Assembly (NCBI GenBank): GCA_003519545.1
Contig: DOWN01000187.1
Location: 1-11,349 of the forward strand
Reading direction: 5' to 3'
From: Bacteroidota bacterium
Lineage (GTDB): Bacteria > Bacteroidota > Ignavibacteria > Tepidaquicellales > Tepidaquicellaceae
Length of the DNA: 11,349 bases
The position numbers and the translations under genes were made by a program. Position 1 is the stretch's first letter; every line of letters begins with the position of its first letter. Of this stretch, positions 7,115 to 11,349 are shown one piece after another. Under the pieces are notes generated by a model. The model was not told the origin of the DNA. It searched no databases and worked only from the letters and a program-made list of their open reading frames with translations.

Positions 7115-8290
7115 TTAACTCAGGTATTTTTTACAGGTTTCTTTAAAAGTTTTTATCACTTTAGATATTTCTTCATCTTTCATATATGGGAATAACGGTA
7201 ATGTGATGCTTAACTTTTCTGCAATATTTCCATTTGGAAAATCTTTTGCAGTATATCCGTATTTTTCAGTATAAAATTTCTGTAATGCTGCACAATGTGT
7301 CCCTTGCCTCGTAATAACTCCTTTCTCTTCCATCTCTGCTAACATCTTATTTCTTATCTCTGATTGATTTTCTATCGCTTTGAATTTTTTAATTTCAGGT
7401 CTAAATAATAATACGTATGACTGATAACCATGAATATAATCTTTGTCTTTTAAAGGTAACTCAATTCCGGTTATTTCTTTTAACTCCTCATCATAAATTT
7501 TTGCAATTCTTCTTCTATCTTCTAAAATATTTTTTGCTTTCTTCATTTGCGTTGTTCCTAATGCTCCCTGTATGTCAGTCATTCTGTAATTATATCCTAA
7601 ATAAGGATACTCTGACAGCAAAAATGAATATTTATCCTGATGTCTTTGAAAATCAGACTTCACTGCTCCATGATCTCTCAAACTTCTGCAAATTTTTGCA
7701 GTCTCGTCATCATCTGTTATTATCATTCCACCTTCACCCGTCGTTATTGATTTTCTCGGATGAAATGAAAAGCATCCTGTATCTCCAAATCTTCCGGAAT
7801 GTTTTCCGTTGTAATATGAATCAAATCCGCATGCCGCATCTTCAATAACTTTTAAGTTATGTTTATATGCCAATTTCATAATCACATCCATATCAGCACA
7901 CAACCCAAACAAATGTACAGGAATTATTGCTTTAGTTTTTCCGGTAATCTTTTCTTCAATTTTTTGTAAATCAATATTAAATGTTCTTGTATCTATATCA
8001 ATAAATACCGGCTTTGCACCTGTATATTCAATACTGTTTGCAGTTGATATCCACGTGAATGAAGGTAAGATTACTTCATCACCGGGTTTAATTCCCAGAG
8101 CGGCTAATGAAATGTGAAGTGCTGTTGTGCATGATGAAACTGCGATAGAGTGTTTCGCTCCTGTCCAGTCGCTAAACATTTCTTCAAATTTCTTTACATA
8201 TTCACCTTGCACCACCCAACCTTTTTTCAAAGGTTGTTGTATTATTTCTAAATCCTCATCGTCAAAATATGGTTTTGAAATTGGAATCAT
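7115..8290 (-). CDS. DegT/DnrJ/EryC1/StrS family PLP-dependent sugar aminotransferase
   Basis: Fold-type I PLP enzyme of the family that aminates nucleotide-linked keto-sugars for LPS, O-antigen, capsule or glycosylation. The 391-aa length is normal. Visible: N-terminal IPISKPYFDDEDL; SSCTTALHISLAALG (52-66), the cofactor phosphate-binding region; VIEDAACGF with D151 expected to pair with the pyridine nitrogen; and CFSFHPRKSITTGEGGM (173-189) with K180 as the Schiff-base lysine. NYRMTDIQGALG (234-245) is another family block. The exact sugar cannot be read from the sequence, and no sugar dehydratase or epimerase is nearby to help. It follows the HerA-like gene by 3 bp, so the two are co-transcribed. 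A G-rich stretch at 8300-8306 lies nine bases before the ATG, but it codes for the end of the upstream gene and is not a clear Shine-Dalgarno. Confidence 0.93.
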   Translation of the reverse strand: MIPISKPYFDDEDLEIIQQPLKKGWVVQGEYVKKFEEMFSDWTGAKHSIAVSSCTTALHISLAALGIKPGDEVILPSFTWISTANSIEYTGAKPVFIDIDTRTFNIDLQKIEEKITGKTKAIIPVHLFGLCADMDVIMKLAYKHNLKVIEDAACGFDSYYNGKHSGRFGDTGCFSFHPRKSITTGEGGMIITDDDETAKICRSLRDHGAVKSDFQRHQDKYSFLLSEYPYLGYNYRMTDIQGALGTTQMKKAKNILEDRRRIAKIYDEELKEITGIELPLKDKDYIHGYQSYVLLFRPEIKKFKAIENQSEIRNKMLAEMEEKGVITRQGTHCAALQKFYTEKYGYTAKDFPNGNIAEKLSITLPLFPYMKDEEISKVIKTFKETCKKYLS

Positions 8291-8293
8291 AAT

Positions 8294-9850
8294 TTAAAAC
8301 CACCCCGATTTCTTTTTTCTTGATGATCCGCCAATTCCTAATACTCCGAGTATCCCCCTTGTAATCTCTCTTGCGACAGTTCTGCCAACTTGTCTTGCTG
8401 TAGTGCTTGATAAAACTTTTTCAACTGTGCTTTTTTGTTTTCCAGAATGTGTCTGAGTATTCTCTTGTGTAGTCTCCTCTGTTTGAACTTTCCTGCTTTC
8501 TTCAATCTTATTAGTCAGTATTTCATAAGCACTTTCTCTGTCAATCTCTTCGTTATATTTTTTTATCAAAAAAGATTTATTGTTTATTTCTGAAATTTCT
8601 TCCGGTGTTAAGATATCCATTCTTGATTCAGGAGCTCTTAACATCGTTGCCGATAGCGGACTTGGATTTCCTTTTTCAGTCAGGACTGTAATCGCTGCTT
8701 CTCCCGTTCCCAAATTTGTCAGTAACTCATCAGTTTTGTAAAATTCCGATATCGGATAATTCTCCGAAATTAATTTTATTTGTTTTCTGTCTTTTGCAGT
8801 AAATGCTCTGAGAGCATGTTGAATTTTTAATCCAAGCTGACTTAACACTATATCCGGAATGTCTGTCGGATTTTGTGTGCAGAAAATTATACCTACCCCT
8901 TTAGACCTTATTAATTTTATTATTGTTTCTATCTGACTTAACAAAGCATCCGATGCTTCACTGAAAATCAAATGTGCTTCATCAATAAAGATTATTAATT
9001 TCGGTTGTTCTAAATCTCCTTCCTCCGGAAATGTATTATATATCTCAACAAGCAAACATAATAAAAACGTAGAAAATAATTTTGGTTTAGATTGAATATC
9101 AATTAGTCTTATCATGGATATCACACCAAACCCGTTTCCATCTATCCTTAGCAAATCTTCAACTTCAAAAGACATCTCACCAAAAAATTTATCTGCACCC
9201 TGCTGTTCTAGTTCTATAATTTTTCTTAATATAATCCCGATTGATGATGTAGAAACTTTTCCGTATGATTCTTCAAACAGTTGTTTCCCTTCTTCCGTGA
9301 CAAACTGCAAAATCTTTTTCATATCTTTCAAATCAAGTAAAGCTAAATCATTATCATCACAATATTTAAAAATTACAGATAAAAGACCTGACTGAGTATC
9401 ATTCAATTCAAGCATTTTTCCAAGTAATACAGGTCCAAACTCAGATACCGTTGCTCTCATCTTCACTCCACCTTCATCTGATATTGTCAGGAATTCAACA
9501 GGAAAACCTCTTGGCGTGAACTCAATCCCAATTTTTTCTGATCTCTCTTTTATTTTTTCATTTGATGTTCCCGGTTTTGCAATTCCCGATAAATCACCTT
9601 TTATGTCCATCATCAAAACAGGAATTGATTTGGATGATAACCCTTCTGCAATAATTTGCAGAGTTTTTGTCTTACCTGTTCCAGTAGCACCTGAAATCAG
9701 TCCGTGTCTGTTCAGCATTTTCAAAGGTAAACTGATTTTTAAATCTTTTATTGTTTCACCTTCAAACATTGCTCCGCCTAATAAAATACTCTCGCCTTTA
9801 AAACTAAATCCCGCCTGAATTTGCTCTATAAATTTTTCTTTATTGCTCAT
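8294..9850 (-). CDS. HerA-like P-loop ATPase, DUF853 (YjgR) family
   Basis: A 518-aa cytoplasmic ATPase of the HerA/FtsK-type superfamily, close in length and layout to E. coli YjgR (about 500 aa). Walker A is GATGTGKT (54-61), Walker B is IIFIDEAH (286-293), and FCTQNPTDIPDIVLSQLG (323-340) fits the sensor region that follows. MDIKGDLSGIAKPG (81-94) and LRAFTAKDRK (347-356) are further blocks I associate with the family. After the ATPase domain comes a polar, Gln/Thr-rich linker (about 450-475), then a tail with TTARQVGRTVAREITRGILG (483-502) and a basic end. The family's role is not established; DNA translocation is inferred from HerA relatives. No nurA nuclease partner is nearby, which argues against a classical HerA-NurA repair pair. 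Gaps of 4 bp to lptC and 3 bp to the aminotransferase put it inside the LPS-linked operon. Confidence 0.92.
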   Translation of the reverse strand: MSNKEKFIEQIQAGFSFKGESILLGGAMFEGETIKDLKISLPLKMLNRHGLISGATGTGKTKTLQIIAEGLSSKSIPVLMMDIKGDLSGIAKPGTSNEKIKERSEKIGIEFTPRGFPVEFLTISDEGGVKMRATVSEFGPVLLGKMLELNDTQSGLLSVIFKYCDDNDLALLDLKDMKKILQFVTEEGKQLFEESYGKVSTSSIGIILRKIIELEQQGADKFFGEMSFEVEDLLRIDGNGFGVISMIRLIDIQSKPKLFSTFLLCLLVEIYNTFPEEGDLEQPKLIIFIDEAHLIFSEASDALLSQIETIIKLIRSKGVGIIFCTQNPTDIPDIVLSQLGLKIQHALRAFTAKDRKQIKLISENYPISEFYKTDELLTNLGTGEAAITVLTEKGNPSPLSATMLRAPESRMDILTPEEISEINNKSFLIKKYNEEIDRESAYEILTNKIEESRKVQTEETTQENTQTHSGKQKSTVEKVLSSTTARQVGRTVAREITRGILGVLGIGGSSRKKKSGWF

Positions 9851-9854
9851 AAAT

Positions 9855-10382
9855 TTATTTTGTAAATGTTCCTGTTACTTTGTATATCTCATAATTTTTT
9901 AAATCTTGATCGGACTTAAATCCTATTCCTTCTATTATTTCAGTCTTAGTTGTTATTTTTACATACTCTTCTGATGTAACTTTCCTCGTAGCATTTATCC
10001 AAAGTAATTTTTCAGTTATAAGTGTATTGCCTTCCGAACTTTCCACTTTCACACTGTCTGATATTTCTATATTCTTGGTATCATCAAATACTACTCCTCT
10101 TTTACCTGTTAATGTCGAAACAATATTTCCGTCTTTATAAAAATCTACCTTTGCTCCGCTGTCAATTAGTGTTAATCCTTTTTTACTGTAATAAGCAATA
10201 AAACCTGCTTTTAATATTGCTACTACTTTGCCGGAATCTGAAAAAGAAACTACAGGATTCCAACTCTGTTGATCGGGTTGTTCATTTGCGTTGATGTCTG
10301 TCTTCGGTGGAACGTATTTGTTTTCATCACAACCCGTTATAAAAAAACTGAATACAAATATTATTATAATTCTAAAGACCAA
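9855..10382 (-). CDS. lptC: LPS export protein LptC, lipoprotein form
   Basis: A 175-aa protein with a lipoprotein signal: Arg at 4, hydrophobic residues 5-16, lipobox ITGC and the modified cysteine at 18. The rest is beta-rich like the LptC/LptA OstA-type fold, with the recognisable stretch LLWINATRKVTSEEYVKITT (126-145), and IEGIGFKSDQDLKNYEI (149-165). LptC accepts LPS from the LptB2FG ABC transporter and passes it to LptA in the periplasm. E. coli LptC is held by an uncleaved membrane helix; here a lipid anchor seems to replace it. C18 is followed by D19-E20. The start is TTG at 10382, 11 bp inside the end of kdsD, chosen because it gives the complete lipoprotein signal and no ATG or GTG is available. 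The kdsD-lptC order resembles the proteobacterial LPS cluster, but without kdsC between them. Confidence 0.87.
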   Translation of the reverse strand: MVFRIIIIFVFSFFITGCDENKYVPPKTDINANEQPDQQSWNPVVSFSDSGKVVAILKAGFIAYYSKKGLTLIDSGAKVDFYKDGNIVSTLTGKRGVVFDDTKNIEISDSVKVESSEGNTLITEKLLWINATRKVTSEEYVKITTKTEIIEGIGFKSDQDLKNYEIYKVTGTFTK

Positions 10383-11349
10383 GTTCTATTAATTTATGTA
10401 TATGAATAATTCCGCCTAAACTATTTTTCTTATCTGAAATAATTAATGATGTTATTTTATTGGTCTCCATTATCTCCAATGCTCTCTGTGCAAGTGTATC
10501 TTTTTGAATCAGTTTAGGATTTTTACTCATTATCTCCGATGCCTTCACATTTTTTATCTCAAGATTTTTTTCAAGTAATCTTCTTATATCTCCGTCTGTT
10601 ATTATGCCTTTCACTTTTTTTCCGTTCACAACCACTGCACATCCAAGTCTTCCCGATGAAATTCTGTATATCACATCTTTTATATTTGCTTTCTCATTTA
10701 CATAAGGTATATCTTTACCTTTTACCATTATATCTTCCACTTTTAATAAAAGTTTTTTCCCTAATACTCCTCCGGGATGAAAAAACGCAAAATCTTCTTT
10801 TCTGAAATTCCTTTTTTGTAATAACGATACCGCAAGAGCATCTCCTATCACAAGTGCTACAGTTGTTGATGTAGTAGGGGCTAAGTTATGAGGACATGCT
10901 TCTTCTCTTATTGAAGCATCTAACACCATATCTGATATCTTCGCCAGCTCTGATCCTAAATTCCCTAATATCGAAATAATTTTTATTTTTAAATTTTTAA
11001 AGACGGGAATAATTTCTTTAACTTCATTTGAGTCACCGCTTTTTGAAATTATTATTACTATATCTTCCTCTCTTAATATTCCTAAATCTCCGTGAATGCT
11101 GTCGGCAGAGTGTAAAAAAATTGAATATGTTCCCGTTGAGTTAAAAGTTGCAACTATTTTTTGTGCGATAATTCCTGACTTTCCAATACCTGTTACTATT
11201 ATCTTACCCTTGCATTTGTAAATTGATTCGACTGCATCATAAAAATTTTGTGTAAAAGTTTTATTGTTAAATCTTTTTTCCAGATCTTCTAACGCTTTCC
11301 GTTCTATAGATATTACTTTTTTCCCGTTTTTTATTACAGTTTGCTGTGA
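10372..11349 (-). CDS. kdsD: D-arabinose 5-phosphate isomerase (KdsD/KpsF family), N-terminal end outside the window
   Basis: Interconverts ribulose 5-phosphate and arabinose 5-phosphate, the first step to Kdo of LPS. The frame stays open from the stop (10372-10374) to the window edge, giving 325 residues, about the full family length (E. coli KdsD 328), so only a few N-terminal residues should be missing. The ATG at 10929 is internal and would cut away the SIS domain. Numbering from the edge: SIS domain with VTGIGKSG (52-59), LHSADSIHGDLG (79-90) and EACPHNLAPTTST (150-162), all hallmarks of the family; HPGGVLGKKLL follows at about 191-201. Two CBS domains come next (about 204-262, including TDGDIRR, and 269-325). 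A GutQ or KpsF paralogue has the same layout, but the overlap with lptC favours the LPS role. Its last 11 bases overlap the lptC start. Confidence 0.93.
   Translation of the reverse strand, partial: SQQTVIKNGKKVISIERKALEDLEKRFNNKTFTQNFYDAVESIYKCKGKIIVTGIGKSGIIAQKIVATFNSTGTYSIFLHSADSIHGDLGILREEDIVIIISKSGDSNEVKEIIPVFKNLKIKIISILGNLGSELAKISDMVLDASIREEACPHNLAPTTSTTVALVIGDALAVSLLQKRNFRKEDFAFFHPGGVLGKKLLLKVEDIMVKGKDIPYVNEKANIKDVIYRISSGRLGCAVVVNGKKVKGIITDGDIRRLLEKNLEIKNVKASEIMSKNPKLIQKDTLAQRALEIMETNKITSLIISDKKNSLGGIIHIHKLIELGL

Noticed and set aside
7417..7848. A 143-codon plus-strand open frame opposite the aminotransferase gene.
   Set aside because: It is antisense to a conserved PLP enzyme, rich in Leu, Phe and His, with no recognisable motif.
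8300..8306. Shine-Dalgarno-like G-rich element (GGGGTGG on the minus strand) before the aminotransferase start.
   Set aside because: It encodes the last residues of the upstream ATPase, is not a good anti-SD match, and no other gene here uses such a site.
10372..10929. A short 185-aa CBS protein starting at ATG 10929.
   Set aside because: The same frame continues to the window edge and encodes the whole SIS domain of KdsD, so the ATG is internal.
1..11349. A hidden mobile element, defence island, CRISPR array or RNA gene.
   Set aside because: No transposase, integrase, nuclease, regularly spaced repeats, tRNA-like fold or rRNA stretch was seen, and no gap exceeds 72 bp.

Overview
The window is AT-rich and gene-dense. 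It carries ten essentially complete or nearly complete genes plus the 3' end of one more, and no gene-free stretch longer than 72 bp. No tRNA, rRNA, CRISPR array, insertion sequence or phage gene is visible. Several traits point to a Gram-negative bacterium of the Bacteroidota/Chlorobiota/Ignavibacteria (FCB) group: LPS genes (kdsD, lptC), a VCBS/FG-GAP repeat protein, a secreted TPR protein, a short bacterial-type homogentisate dioxygenase, low GC, and start codons without a convincing Shine-Dalgarno sequence. The phylum is an inference from gene content and style, not from a marker gene.

Layout. (1) Positions 1-476, plus strand: the C-terminal part of a VCBS-repeat protein that ends in a membrane helix. 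(2) 477-1580, minus: ddl (D-Ala-D-Ala ligase), whose stop codon abuts the previous stop with no gap. (3) 1581-1638: a very AT-rich divergent intergenic region. (4) 1639-3142, plus: a three-gene operon with two small membrane proteins (DUF2165, DUF486) followed by aat (N-end-rule transferase). (5) 3144-3174: a strong hairpin terminator between convergent operons. (6) 3173-7042, minus: TPR protein, trxB and hmgA, transcribed in that order towards the terminator. (7) 7115-11349, minus: kdsD (start just outside the window), lptC, a HerA-like ATPase (DUF853/YjgR family) and a DegT-family sugar aminotransferase. These four are packed with an 11-bp overlap and gaps of 4 and 3 bp.

How the genes fit together. 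The kdsD-lptC pair belongs to LPS: KdsD makes arabinose 5-phosphate for Kdo, and LptC passes LPS across the periplasm. The DegT aminotransferase would suit an amino-sugar step in LPS or O-antigen synthesis. Ddl supplies the peptidoglycan dipeptide. So much of the window serves the cell envelope, with housekeeping genes (aat, trxB) and one catabolic gene (hmgA) among them. I see no clear previously undescribed system. The most useful second looks are the lipoprotein form of LptC with acidic residues after its cysteine, the HerA-like ATPase embedded in an LPS operon, the isolated hmgA, and the zero-gap convergent gene pair.
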